A stretch of DNA of 64,000 nucleotides from DATAXP01 sp963708675 (lineage in GTDB: Bacteria; Planctomycetota; Planctomycetia; Pirellulales; PNKZ01), in NCBI GenBank assembly GCA_963708675.1, contig CAVPTO010000003.1, positions 5,456,001 through 5,520,000 on the forward strand, given 5' to 3'. The stretch's first letter is position 1. The number at the start of each line of letters is the position of its first letter. The translations under genes were made by a program, and so were the position numbers. The notes below the pieces were generated by a model, which searched no databases, was not told where the DNA came from, and worked only from the letters and a program-made list of their open reading frames with translations. Positions 17,820-25,553 of the stretch are shown piece by piece.

Positions 17820-18935
17820 TTAGGTCTCCAAAAGGATGTTGCGTCCCCAGCCATCTGTCATGGCCGACTCGGCAACGATGTCTCTGACTTTGACAAGCAT
17901 TTCACGATTGGCCTGATAGCCAATCTGGCCGCGATGCTGTAGTTGCCCGACGATAATGCCGGGGTGAACCTTGATCTTGTTCGCGAATTGGTTGATGCGA
18001 TCCTTTGAAAATCGAGGCGCGACCCGCTGAATAAACGAGTCGATCACTGTCGGCGGGATGAGCATGGCCGACGCTTCGTTGTCAGCGCGTCGCTCGATGT
18101 CCGACTTGGCGATTGATGGCTCGCCGGTGAGGTCGATATCGATCGACACGCCGTCGCGATACTTGATGTGAATGAACTCGTGCCAGAGTGTAAACCAGAA
18201 TGCGTCTATGCGGTCGTAGCGAACAGATACAGCGATGACAGGCGATTGATCGTCTAGCCAGAATGCCGCGCCATCCATCTTGCTTCCCGGCAGCGGCTCA
18301 ACGATTACAAACCGAATGCCAAAGTCAGCCAACACTCGCGGAACCTTGCGAGCCTCCTGTGGAAATCCAATCAGCGATCTAAGCTGTCGAGCGCATTCGT
18401 CGAGGCGAGCTTCGTCGAATCGTGCCGCCATGACGGTTTTGGCGAGGTGGATTGCCCTGAAGCACCACGCCCGCTGCGCGTCCGACAGATTGCGATCTGC
18501 GTCGGTCTTGCGCACTGCCACAAACAGTGGCGGTTCATCGTCCAGTGACTCAAGGCCGAAGAAACGCTTCAGCGATTCCTCAAGATCGTCGTCATTCTTG
18601 GGCGTCGATATCCACCCGCGCTTCTCCATATCCTTGATTGGCGCAAGCTCATAGAGCCTGACGCGTCGCGCAATGTCGTTGCCTGTCGTCGTGGCCAACG
18701 ACAGGCGATACGCCGACTCGCGAGCGAGCCATTCTTCGGGGGTGCCGCCGAGCGCAGCAGCAAGGGCGATCGCCATTTCTGGCATGACGCCATGCGTGCC
18801 CTTGATGATGCGATTGATGGTAGGCAGCGGGCGATCAAGAATTCTGGCAAGGTCGGCCTGAGTCCAATCGCGACGGTCCAATTGTTCGCGAATGAACTCT
18901 CCGGGCGAGCGGATTGGGGCGGGCGAGTCTGCCAT
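17820..18935 (-). CDS. XRE helix-turn-helix plus ImmA/IrrE metallopeptidase protein
   Basis: 371 residues. I chose the second ATG (18933-18935) because GGAG lies 6 bases upstream. Residues about 10-62 are a HigA-like helix-turn-helix (WTQADLARILDRPLPTINRI). The C-terminal half holds the zinc-protease motif HEFIH (residues 253-257) followed by ERRADNEASAMLIPP, which supplies the third ligand. Proteins of this build cleave or bind a partner repressor, as ImmA does in ICEBs1, and often act in toxin-antitoxin-like or stress switches. It heads a two-gene operon. Confidence 0.88.
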   Translation of the reverse strand: MADSPAPIRSPGEFIREQLDRRDWTQADLARILDRPLPTINRIIKGTHGVMPEMAIALAAALGGTPEEWLARESAYRLSLATTTGNDIARRVRLYELAPIKDMEKRGWISTPKNDDDLEESLKRFFGLESLDDEPPLFVAVRKTDADRNLSDAQRAWCFRAIHLAKTVMAARFDEARLDECARQLRSLIGFPQEARKVPRVLADFGIRFVIVEPLPGSKMDGAAFWLDDQSPVIAVSVRYDRIDAFWFTLWHEFIHIKYRDGVSIDIDLTGEPSIAKSDIERRADNEASAMLIPPTVIDSFIQRVAPRFSKDRINQFANKIKVHPGIIVGQLQHRGQIGYQANREMLVKVRDIVAESAMTDGWGRNILLET

Positions 18936-19113
18936 GTTCATCTCCTGGGGTGCGGTGCGGCGTTTTCCCTAACGCCACTCTCATTCTATCGACGATGGCG
19001 GGACGATGGAATATGATCTTATGACAAACCCATACTTTTACCTTGCATATCCTTGACCGCTCAAGCATAATGGAGGCGTGATGCAAAACGACTCGTAATC
19101 GGAAAAGACTTCG

Positions 19114-20385
19114 ATGACCCCTCGCGAAGAACGTGGTTTGGTAATCGCCGCGACATGCCGTTTGAACCGCATGAGCGACGGAACGTGGCTTGTGCCCAGC
19201 CAATCGAAGGCTGGCAAGACTGGCGACGCTGCCGCCTACCACGTCAACCTTGATACGAAGTCGTGCAGTTGCCCCGACCACAAGGAACACGGGCACACCT
19301 GCAAGCACTACTTCGCTGCATCGTTTGTCTGCAAGCGCGACGTGCTGCCGGATGGAACCGTTATCGAGACTAGGCGTGTGACCTTCACCGAGAAGAAAAT
19401 CTATCGGCAGGACTGGCCGCGATACAACGCGGCGCAGGCGTCTGAGAAGCGTTGCTTTCGCGTTCTGCTTCACGACCTGTGCCGATGCCTTCCGGCTCGT
19501 GAGCGCGTTGGCGACTGGAAGGGTCGCAACCCGTACCATCCGTCTGACGCCGTGTTCACGATGGCGTACAAGGTCTATTGCCAGTTGAGCGCCCGACGCT
19601 TCACGACTGATCTGCACGAAGCGCACGAAAAGGGATTTATCTCCAAGCTGATTCCCGGCATGAAGGCCACGACCTTCATGGAGGATGCTTACTTCACACC
19701 GATTCTCCGCGAGCTTGTCGGTTACTCGGCCCGCCCGCTTCGCGCCTTAGAGCGTGACTTCGCGATCGACAGCAGCGGGTTCGGCTCGACGAAATACGAG
19801 AAGTGGTACGATCACAAGTACGGCGTCACGAAGAATCGTTGCGTGTGGGTCAAAACGCATATCGCTTCCGGCGTCAAAACGAACGTCGTGACGGCAGTAC
19901 GGATTCTCGACAAAGACGCGCACGATAGCCCGCAATTCATTCCGCTCGTCCGAGAAACGAAGCGGCACTTTGAAATCGGCGAAGTGAGCGCCGACAAGGC
20001 CTACGTCAGCGTCGACAACTTTGAAGAAGTGGCCGAGTGCGGCGGCCAAGCGTTTATCGCCTTCAAGTCGAACAACACCGGCGCGGCTGGCGGGCAGCTA
20101 GAGAAGGCGTTCCACTACTTTCAGTTCAAGCAAGGCGAGTACATGGAGCGCTATCACAAGCGGTCGAACATTGAATCGACCTTCTCAGCGATCAAGCGCA
20201 AGTTCGGGCATGACGTGACGAGCCGCAACCCGGTCGCGATGGTCAACGAAGTGCTATGCAAGATCATCAACCACAACCTGACATGCCTGATTCAAGAACA
20301 AGAAACGCTTGGCATCGTTCCCGAGTTCTGGCGAGACGAAGAGGAAGCAACGCGCATGGTGCAAGCTGCAACGTTAGCTGTTTAG
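19114..20385 (+). CDS. DDE transposase with N-terminal SWIM zinc finger
   Basis: Transposase of the 4,644-bp element; 423 residues. The N terminus has a SWIM finger (SCSCPDHKEHGHTCKHYF, CxC...CxH, about residues 44-62). The catalytic core shows DFAIDSSGFG, then VSADKAYVSV, then NIESTFSAIKRKFG, fitting the D-D-E pattern of IS4/IS5-type (DDE_Tnp_1) enzymes. It ends 44 bases from the right inverted repeat. The exact IS family is not clear; SWIM-bearing transposases are a minor known group. Confidence 0.85.
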   Translation: MTPREERGLVIAATCRLNRMSDGTWLVPSQSKAGKTGDAAAYHVNLDTKSCSCPDHKEHGHTCKHYFAASFVCKRDVLPDGTVIETRRVTFTEKKIYRQDWPRYNAAQASEKRCFRVLLHDLCRCLPARERVGDWKGRNPYHPSDAVFTMAYKVYCQLSARRFTTDLHEAHEKGFISKLIPGMKATTFMEDAYFTPILRELVGYSARPLRALERDFAIDSSGFGSTKYEKWYDHKYGVTKNRCVWVKTHIASGVKTNVVTAVRILDKDAHDSPQFIPLVRETKRHFEIGEVSADKAYVSVDNFEEVAECGGQAFIAFKSNNTGAAGGQLEKAFHYFQFKQGEYMERYHKRSNIESTFSAIKRKFGHDVTSRNPVAMVNEVLCKIINHNLTCLIQEQETLGIVPEFWRDEEEATRMVQAATLAV

Positions 20386-20429
20386 TTGCAACGATTGGTC
20401 GTCTAAAATGGACCTATCGTTGCAAAGCC

Positions 20430-20462
20430 AACCTGCGGGTCAACTGCAGCGACTGGTTAGCC
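20430..20462 (-). other. attC site, right portion (split by transposon)
   Basis: Starts with the second copy of the AACCTGCGG duplication and continues GGTCAACTGCAGCGACTG to GTTAGCC (20456-20462), which on the minus strand is the GGCTAAC core. It contains the TAA stop of cassette gene 3. Confidence 0.85.
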
Positions 20463-20882
20463 GACAGCAGCGCGAATCAATGCCTTGCTGGCGGCCGAGA
20501 GCGCCTTCAGGTACGCCATCGATCGCATTTCCGGACATGCAAGTACGGCCTGGCAAAATTCATCTGGCGGTTGGTACGCATGGGCATTCATGTAGTGAAG
20601 GATAAGCTCGGGACAGACAAACACGACACGCTGAGCTGGGACGAATAGATTCCTATAGCCCTCGACGCCTTCATACAAGCACATGTCACACTTGTGTGCC
20701 CCCATGGACACGGCAGGCTGCCAAGGCTCGTTCAGAAGTATGCCAAGCTTCGTGTAGACATCGCGACTCACGCGACCTGTCGCGAATGGCTGACCATCTT
20801 CGAGCCACGCTACGGCAAGCAGGCTGTTTGCGAGCCCCTCGCCGAAGTAATTGCACGGGGCTAGGTCAGCAAACCACGCCAC
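20457..20882 (-). CDS. Cassette gene 3: hypothetical protein, 141 residues
   Basis: I chose a GTG at 20880-20882, 6 bases after GGAGG and just inside the cassette; the open frame upstream only translates attC sequence. The product has CNYFGEGLANSLLAVAWLEDG, a Cys pair in AHKCDMCLYEG and FVPAQRVVFVCPELILHY. The stop TAA lies in the attC core. It seems a soluble protein of unknown family. Confidence 0.65.
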   Translation of the reverse strand: MAWFADLAPCNYFGEGLANSLLAVAWLEDGQPFATGRVSRDVYTKLGILLNEPWQPAVSMGAHKCDMCLYEGVEGYRNLFVPAQRVVFVCPELILHYMNAHAYQPPDEFCQAVLACPEMRSMAYLKALSAASKALIRAAVG

Positions 20883-20896
20883 CAATTGCCTCCACC

Positions 20897-21019
20897 GGCT
20901 AACGCAAAAGCTCAGTTGCCCGCTGGACGTCAACGGGTCGAAGGTCATTCTACCGTGACCGAAGCGACCGAGCCAAACGCGCCAAGAACCTGCGGGTCAA
21001 CTGCAGCGAATGGTTAGGC
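20897..21019 (-). other. attC site (intact)
   Basis: 123 bases between cores GCCTAAC (minus, 21013-21019) and GTTAGCC (minus, 20897-20903). The inner arms CAGTTGACCCGC and GCGGGCAACTG pair with one extra base on one arm, the extrahelical-base asymmetry that lets IntI recognise the folded bottom strand. It follows the stop of cassette gene 2 by 21 bases. Confidence 0.85.
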
Positions 21020-21040
21020 CAGAAGTGGTAAACGCCTCGC

Positions 21041-21400
21041 TTATGTGTAGCCATAACGAGCCTGCCAATACTTGCCATAATTGAGCCGCTTCAGGTCTTT
21101 CCAGGTGGAGACCCGACGATCGATACCCAATGAGTCGAGCATCGCGTCAATCGACTTCCTTAGCGGGGCGGAGATAGGAAGCTGAGTTGACGTCAGGACG
21201 GAGACTAAATATTCGACGATATGAAATGTCTCTCCGGCACTCCGACTGGCATTCGCGTAGTGATGCGCCCAATCTTCGTCGGACATAGCTGCACGACACT
21301 CGTTGAGAAACGATTGCATCGCGGCCTCTTGGAGCTCGGATCGTTGCCGAAGCGATGCGCGCTTGTGGGCTGCGGCCACGCGCTCTGCCTTCTGAACCAT
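21041..21400 (-). CDS. Cassette gene 2: hypothetical protein, 119 residues
   Basis: Starts at ATG 21398-21400 (MVQKAERVAAAHKRA), shortly after the GTTAGGC core; an earlier TTG would lie inside attC. The N terminus is a charged helix. The middle reads MSDEDWAHHYANASRSAGETFHIVEYLVSVL and the end WKDLKRLNYGKYWQARYGY. All helical, no signal peptide. No family recognised. Such cassette proteins are often orphan adaptive genes. Confidence 0.65.
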   Translation of the reverse strand: MVQKAERVAAAHKRASLRQRSELQEAAMQSFLNECRAAMSDEDWAHHYANASRSAGETFHIVEYLVSVLTSTQLPISAPLRKSIDAMLDSLGIDRRVSTWKDLKRLNYGKYWQARYGYT

Positions 21401-21415
21401 GATGCGCCTACGTAG

Positions 21416-21538
21416 GCCTAACAACGAAGCTCAGTTGCCCGCTGGAAGTCAACGGGGCGAAGGTCATTGTACCGTTGCCGAAGTGAACGAGCCAAACGCG
21501 CCAGAAGACCGCGGGTCAACTGCAGCGAATGGTTAGGC
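21416..21538 (-). other. attC site (intact, best match)
   Basis: 123 bases with perfect complementary heptamers GCCTAAC (minus, 21532-21538) and GTTAGGC (minus, 21416-21422). The arms CAGTTGACCCGC / GCGGGCAACTG carry the extra base. The stop of cassette gene 1 lies in the first core. Confidence 0.9.
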
Positions 21539-21946
21539 GAGGTTCGGCAAACCGGGGTGCGTTGACGATACGCGAACTACATCGGCGCCCCACCGACTGC
21601 CTTCTAGCGAGGCAATGTAAACCGTCGTCGGTTCTGAGGCAATTTCCAGGACTTGATGTTCGTCGTCCAGAAATTGTATCGAGATTACGCGACCGATTAG
21701 ACCGGACCATATCGGTGACGTCGTCATGTCGCGCGTCGCAGGAGAGGGTCGATTAAAAAATGGCGCGTTAGCAATCGCGACGGAATGTTGAACTGGCTTG
21801 TCAGTCCAACTGATAAACAGAGATTCGTCACCGTCGCCGACAAGTCGTATCTCTCGATCGATTATGTGCCAGTTCGATGATGGCGTCGCATCGAGTACTG
21901 CGACGTCTGAGTCAAAGAGTTCGTAAATGACCTGCGACAGACGCAC
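21533..21946 (-). CDS. Cassette gene 1: hypothetical protein, 137 residues
   Basis: First cassette after the promoter. It starts at GTG 21944-21946, 6 bases after the lone GTTAGGC core, and stops inside the next attC. The product begins MRLSQVIYELFDSDV, is rich in beta-strand-like segments (SLFISWTDKPVQHSVAIAN, ISIQFLDDEHQVLEIASE) and has no membrane segment. The family is not recognised; a small beta-rich hypothetical protein, perhaps immunity-like. Confidence 0.65.
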   Translation of the reverse strand: MRLSQVIYELFDSDVAVLDATPSSNWHIIDREIRLVGDGDESLFISWTDKPVQHSVAIANAPFFNRPSPATRDMTTSPIWSGLIGRVISIQFLDDEHQVLEIASEPTTVYIASLEGSRWGADVVRVSSTHPGLPNLA

Positions 21947-21952
21947 CGTATC

Positions 21953-21959
21953 GCCTAAC
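21953..21959 (-). other. Lone GTTAGGC core: candidate attI site
   Basis: The first cassette begins at this core, yet no second core or palindrome is found in the next 150 bases upstream, unlike an attC. This fits attI, the primary integration site, or a damaged attC. Confidence 0.45.
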
Positions 21960-21989
21960 TATTTGTTATCACGCCCTCCACTGCGAGAT

Positions 21990-22018
21990 AATGTAGGAGC
22001 CGACCGGTCGCTGGTCAA
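21990..22018 (-). promoter_or_regulatory. Candidate cassette promoter (Pc-like)
   Basis: On the minus strand TTGACC (22013-22018) and TACATT (21990-21995) are separated by exactly 17 bases, 5/6 and 4/6 matches to the sigma-70 -35 and -10 boxes. It lies 31 bases before the GTTAGGC core and points into the cassettes. The rest of 21,960-22,440 shows no gene and no recognisable integrase remnant. Confidence 0.45.
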
Positions 22019-22443
22019 CGACTTAAGTCCTTGTGCGGCGGGTGCCTAGACATTGCCAGCCCGCTGATAATTGAAACAGCAATTGTTGCGCACGCTCTAA
22101 CCACCATGCGAATGTTCTGAACCGCTGTCGCCCTGTCTACCGACGTGGCCCTAGTCGCCGCGATTCGCCCGTCTTACGCATTCAAGTGATTCCTTGGTGG
22201 CTCCGTCAGGCGACGACCTTTCGCGGCTCACCCAACTTGCGGGCGATTATTTAGCGTCATGTCGTCCCACGTAGTCGCGAGAGGCCCTAGTCGCCCTCGA
22301 CGAATTGCCTTTGCCGTCATCGCAGCTCGATAAGTGCGTGGCTGTATGACGAACCAAAAGCTCCTAGAGCCGTGAAGAAACGGTAGGCCGCTGAACGGCA
22401 CAATCTTATAGCGATGAAGAGAGACATCAGCCAGTGCCGCAAA

Positions 22444-22471
22444 CCCCGGCGACCTTCAGAAGTCGCCGGGG
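22444..22471 (-). terminator. Intrinsic terminator
   Basis: CCCCGGCGAC and GTCGCCGGGG form a perfect 10-bp stem with an 8-base loop, followed on the minus strand by TTTGCGG. It lies just after the stop of the 68-residue gene. Confidence 0.7.
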
Positions 22472-22480
22472 TCTATTCGG

Positions 22481-22687
22481 TCATTTGCGTCCGAGCCCGG
22501 TCGCACAGGCTTCGGGGTTCGGCAGCTGTCTATCCTCTTCGGCTGTCGTCGGTCGAACGGTCACGGGAAGAAACTGAATTCCCTTAGCCTTCCGCCATGC
22601 CCGCTCGGCCTCCTTTGCCGTGTTGTTCCACGGCGAGCCGGGCATATAGTCCACACGTCCTTCGCCGGACTCTACGGCGTAATTCAT
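22481..22687 (-). CDS. Small hypothetical protein coupled to the AT-hook protein
   Basis: 68 residues starting MNYAVESGEGRVD at 22687. Its ATG overlaps the upstream stop in a TAATG arrangement, indicating translational coupling. It contains SPWNNTAKEAERAWRKAKGIQFLPV and is otherwise featureless. A terminator follows. No family recognised. Confidence 0.55.
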   Translation of the reverse strand: MNYAVESGEGRVDYMPGSPWNNTAKEAERAWRKAKGIQFLPVTVRPTTAEEDRQLPNPEACATGLGRK

Positions 22688-23154
22688 TAGAGCTTGTCTT
22701 TCCACTCTTTCAGCTTGGCAATCAAAGCATCCGCGTGAGTAAGTCCACCCACCTTCGCCACGAAGTCGAATGCAGAGTCGAGCATTCCGTGGCCGTTCCC
22801 ATTGCTCATGCTTTGCCCATTGGCCGTGCCGTTTCCATTGGTAACGCTGTGGCCATTGGCTGACGGCTTCTTGTTCTTGCTGCCTACCGGTCGGCCGCGA
22901 CGCTTCGGTTTGCTCTTGGTGAGGATCGTCGAGACGAAGCCCGGCGACACCTCAATCCCGGCCTTTGTCAAAGCCTCAGCAATGGCCTTCGGCTTGGCGT
23001 CCGGGTTGTCTTTCTTGTACGCCCTGATGGCTTCAGACTTATTCGGCTTCGCCGTGGTGGCCGATCCTTCGCTGGACACCTTCGCTATCTGAGCGTCTGA
23101 CGCCGTCTTCCGGGTGGTTTTTGCTGGTTTCTTCTTCGTAGCTGCTTTTGGCAT
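22687..23154 (-). CDS. Lys-rich AT-hook / helix-turn-helix protein
   Basis: 155 residues. Residues 1-20 are histone-H1-like (MPKAATKKKPAKTTRKTASD). A helical domain follows (KSEAIRAYKKDNPDAKPKAI, then AEALTKAGIEVSPGFVSTIL), then an AT-hook (KPKRRGRPVGSKNKK), a repetitive Asn/Gly linker (NGNGTANGQSMSNGNGHG) and a C-terminal helix near HADALIAKLKEWKDKL. This build is frequent in planctomycetes; a nucleoid-associated or regulatory role is inferred. It is first in a two-gene operon. Confidence 0.75.
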   Translation of the reverse strand: MPKAATKKKPAKTTRKTASDAQIAKVSSEGSATTAKPNKSEAIRAYKKDNPDAKPKAIAEALTKAGIEVSPGFVSTILTKSKPKRRGRPVGSKNKKPSANGHSVTNGNGTANGQSMSNGNGHGMLDSAFDFVAKVGGLTHADALIAKLKEWKDKL

Positions 23155-23598
23155 GTTCTCTCAATCCTTATGGGGAAGCTGGAACGTTTGCATAAATACT
23201 ATGACATGACTGACCATTCATCCACCCAAAAAAGGAGAAAGCTCGTGTCTCAATAATTCGTTGCTTGTCAATCTGATAGCCGATAATCGCAAGGCGAAGT
23301 AATCACTGGCAGAGCCGTCATGCAATCGGCGTTGGAGCAGTAAGCCGACGACTATGCAAACGAAATAACATGGGGCGCGATCCGACGCCCAGAACGCTGC
23401 ACCGGATGAAATGTTTTTGTTGCTGCGACCCGTGTGAGCAATTCATCTAGCCACGCGCCTCAATCGCCGTGACACGCGCAAAGCGCGTCGTGACATCGCG
23501 GGCAGCATCGTAGTTTGACATGCCTCGCAGCTGCGGGGCGGTTGTGTTTCACCACGACCGCCCCGCGCTGGGCGGTCTCTTTCCAAGGAGATTGTCCC
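23155..23598. other. Intergenic region, no gene seen
   Basis: 444 bases between divergent genes. It must hold both promoters, but no convincing boxes, repeats or RNA structure stand out to me. Confidence 0.4.
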
Positions 23599-24204
23599 AT
23601 GATCGCTTTTGCGCAAGCCGCTCAGCAACAAACGCTCAGCCCGCAGGAGGTATTCCTCAAGATGCTGCCGACCATTGAGAGAATCGCTCGCTATGCATTC
23701 CGTACTGACTGCGCTGAAATGCGCGAGGAGTTGACCCAGGAAGTGATCGCCAACGCTTACGTCGCTTACACACGCTTGGTTGCGGTTGGCAAACAGCACG
23801 TCGCTTATCCAACGCCACTGGCGCGCTATGCCATTCGCCAGGTATGCTCCGGTCGGCGCGTCGGCAGTCCTCGGAACATCCGGGACGTGATGTCACCTTC
23901 TGCAATAGGTCGCATCACGCTCAAGCAACTCGAGCACATCGATCGAGAAAGCGAGTGGAAGGATTCGATTGTCGAAGACCGGAAAGCGGGGCCTGCGGCA
24001 ACCGCAGCCGCACGGCTCGACATGGCCGAATGGCTGCGGTCCTTGCCGCGCCGTACGCGCCGAATCGCCCACGCATTGGCCAGTGGCGAGTCGACGAGCG
24101 GCGCAGCGAAAAGCTTCGGCGTGACGCTCGGGCGAATCAGCCAATACCGCCGTGAGCTGGAAACCTCGTGGCGCCGGTTCCAAGGGGAGCCGGTGGGGGC
24201 ATAG
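23599..24204 (+). CDS. Sigma-70-like protein of planctomycete type
   Basis: 201 residues; the ATG at 23599 follows AAGGAG. It has a region-2-like N half (MLPTIERIARYAFRTDCAEM, ELTQEVIANAYVAYTRLV) and a region-4-like helix-turn-helix at the C terminus (RRTRRIAHALASGESTSGAA, GVTLGRISQYRRELETSW). I recall many planctomycete paralogues with this layout and no clear promoter target. It may be a divergent sigma factor or a sigma-derived DNA-binding protein. A GC-rich inverted repeat follows. Confidence 0.75.
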   Translation: MIAFAQAAQQQTLSPQEVFLKMLPTIERIARYAFRTDCAEMREELTQEVIANAYVAYTRLVAVGKQHVAYPTPLARYAIRQVCSGRRVGSPRNIRDVMSPSAIGRITLKQLEHIDRESEWKDSIVEDRKAGPAATAAARLDMAEWLRSLPRRTRRIAHALASGESTSGAAKSFGVTLGRISQYRRELETSWRRFQGEPVGA

Positions 24205-24212
24205 CAGATCGC

Positions 24213-24258
24213 GTCGCTGGAGCTGGCCCAGGATGGACAACTGGGCCGGCTCCGCGAC
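24213..24258 (+). terminator. GC-rich inverted repeat, possible terminator
   Basis: GGAGCTGGCCCAG and CTGGGCCGGCTCC, extended by GTCGC/GCGAC, flank a short loop right after the sigma-like gene. No T tract follows, so termination is uncertain. Confidence 0.4.
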
Positions 24259-24400
24259 GGTAGTCAGCACTGCGGTGTTAGCACACCGTGGAATAAAGAG
24301 ACCGCTGTGCGGCGCGACGATCTCATCTTCCGCATGTCATGACGATTGAACGCTAGTTCGCTCAACGGTGTCGTGGAGGTTTGCCACGACGTTCCCATAT

Positions 24401-24688
24401 CTATAGATGGACCGGAACGAATCGTTGCTGTTCGCCGGGTCCTGCTGGAGACGGTGGTTCGACCCATGGGATTGAGTGACCGTTTTGCAGCAGTTCGCCG
24501 ACACGTTGCTTGAATGCAGGAATCAGCTTGGCCAGCGCCGCTCGCTCGTTGGCGGCAGTGCATTGAAGGCCAGACAGATTCGCCACGCGCGCTTGCACGC
24601 CACCGTCCACGGCGGGGGACACGTAGACAATACAAGTGAACACGGGAACGTCAGCCCGCTTGAACTGATCGGAGCGATCGACGTTCAC
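24401..24688 (-). CDS. HicB-like small protein
   Basis: 95 residues from a GTG at 24686-24688; the open frame upstream lacks a better start. It has the beta-strand pattern FTCIVYVSPAVDGGVQARVA, the helix NERAALAKLIPAFKQRVGELL and the ending PSPAGPGEQQRFVPVHL, a build seen in HicB-like antitoxin-fold proteins and a planctomycete family. No HicA partner is adjacent, so an orphan regulatory or structural role is possible. Confidence 0.65.
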   Translation of the reverse strand: MNVDRSDQFKRADVPVFTCIVYVSPAVDGGVQARVANLSGLQCTAANERAALAKLIPAFKQRVGELLQNGHSIPWVEPPSPAGPGEQQRFVPVHL

Positions 24689-24863
24689 GGCATTTATCCA
24701 CCCGTTTCTACAGAGCGAGATCGAGACGTTGGCGCTACTGCCGGCAGCCCCGTCGCGCCATCTTACCGCACGCGCGGTGAATTGCCCCTCGTGTTTGTTC
24801 CGTGAGCCGTGCCGCAGATGGCAGCGCTGAATCGCTATCAATGAGTTTCCACCGAGAGGTGCT

Positions 24864-25031
24864 ATGGGTGCTCGAACTAAACTTAACGTTGCAGCCATCA
24901 ACGGCTGCTTGCTCATCGCGGCGATCGCCGGATTGTCGTTTCAGAGCTGGCTTGTCTTTTGGGTCGTCGCAAGTCTACTCATCGCTGGCGACCTGTACGC
25001 CGGGATGATACGGCCAGGGCGATCTGGTTGA
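24864..25031 (+). CDS. Small two-span membrane protein
   Basis: 55 residues starting MGARTKLNVAAINGC, with GAGAGGT five bases before the ATG. Two hydrophobic stretches, CLLIAAIAGLSFQSW and VFWVVASLLIAGDLY, predict a hairpin membrane protein. It ends just before the IS1182-like insertion. I recall such short membrane proteins near similar sigma-like genes in planctomycetes. Function unknown. Confidence 0.65.
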   Translation: MGARTKLNVAAINGCLLIAAIAGLSFQSWLVFWVVASLLIAGDLYAGMIRPGRSG

Positions 25032-25553
25032 TTTCGCCGCTAGCAGCCTGTTGATTTTTCAATCATCGCGCTATGCTCATGTCGGGGCTGAGATGGTGGT
25101 GCGATGAGGAGCATGGACGATGTCGATGGGACGTCGGAAGCGTCGGCAGGATTCGCTGTTCGTGGCGACGGCGGAGTTGGCCCGTTCGGCGGGACATCCG
25201 TTTTACCGGAAGCTCAACGAGTTATTAGCCGAGGCAGGGTTCGACCGCTGGATCGAAGCGAAGTGCGAACCCTTCTACGAAGCGGCCGACAAGCCGGGCC
25301 GCGCATCGATTCCCCCGGGGACGTTCTTCCGCATCCTGCTGGTGGGCTACTTCGAGGGCATCGACTCGCAGCGAGGCATTGCCTGGCGGTGCGGCGATAG
25401 CCTGAGCCTGCGTGAGTTCCTGAACTACGCGCCGCAAGAGCCGACGCCCGATCATTCGACACTGTCGATCACACGGAAGCGCTTGCCGTCCGAACTGTTC
25501 GACGAGGTCTTTCAGTTCGTGCTGCGGATCGCGCACGAGAAGAAGATGCTTAG

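Larger units (their letters stand above)
15786..20429. mobile_element. 4,644-bp cargo transposon inserted in an attC site
   Basis: The ends are inverted repeats: GGCTTTGCAACGTTAGGTC at the left and its complement at the right with one mismatch (18 of 19). The nonanucleotide AACCTGCGG is repeated on both flanks (15777-15785 and 20430-20438), a perfect target duplication that shows a transposition event. It encodes a DDE transposase with a SWIM zinc finger at the right end and at least six passenger genes. Both ends contain further copies of a TGCARCG(T/A)TAGGT-like motif, probable transposase binding sites. Family unresolved; a cargo-carrying IS. Confidence 0.85.

Noticed and set aside
24401..24688. 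HicAB toxin-antitoxin pair
   Set aside because: The protein is only HicB-like and no HicA-sized partner lies on either side.
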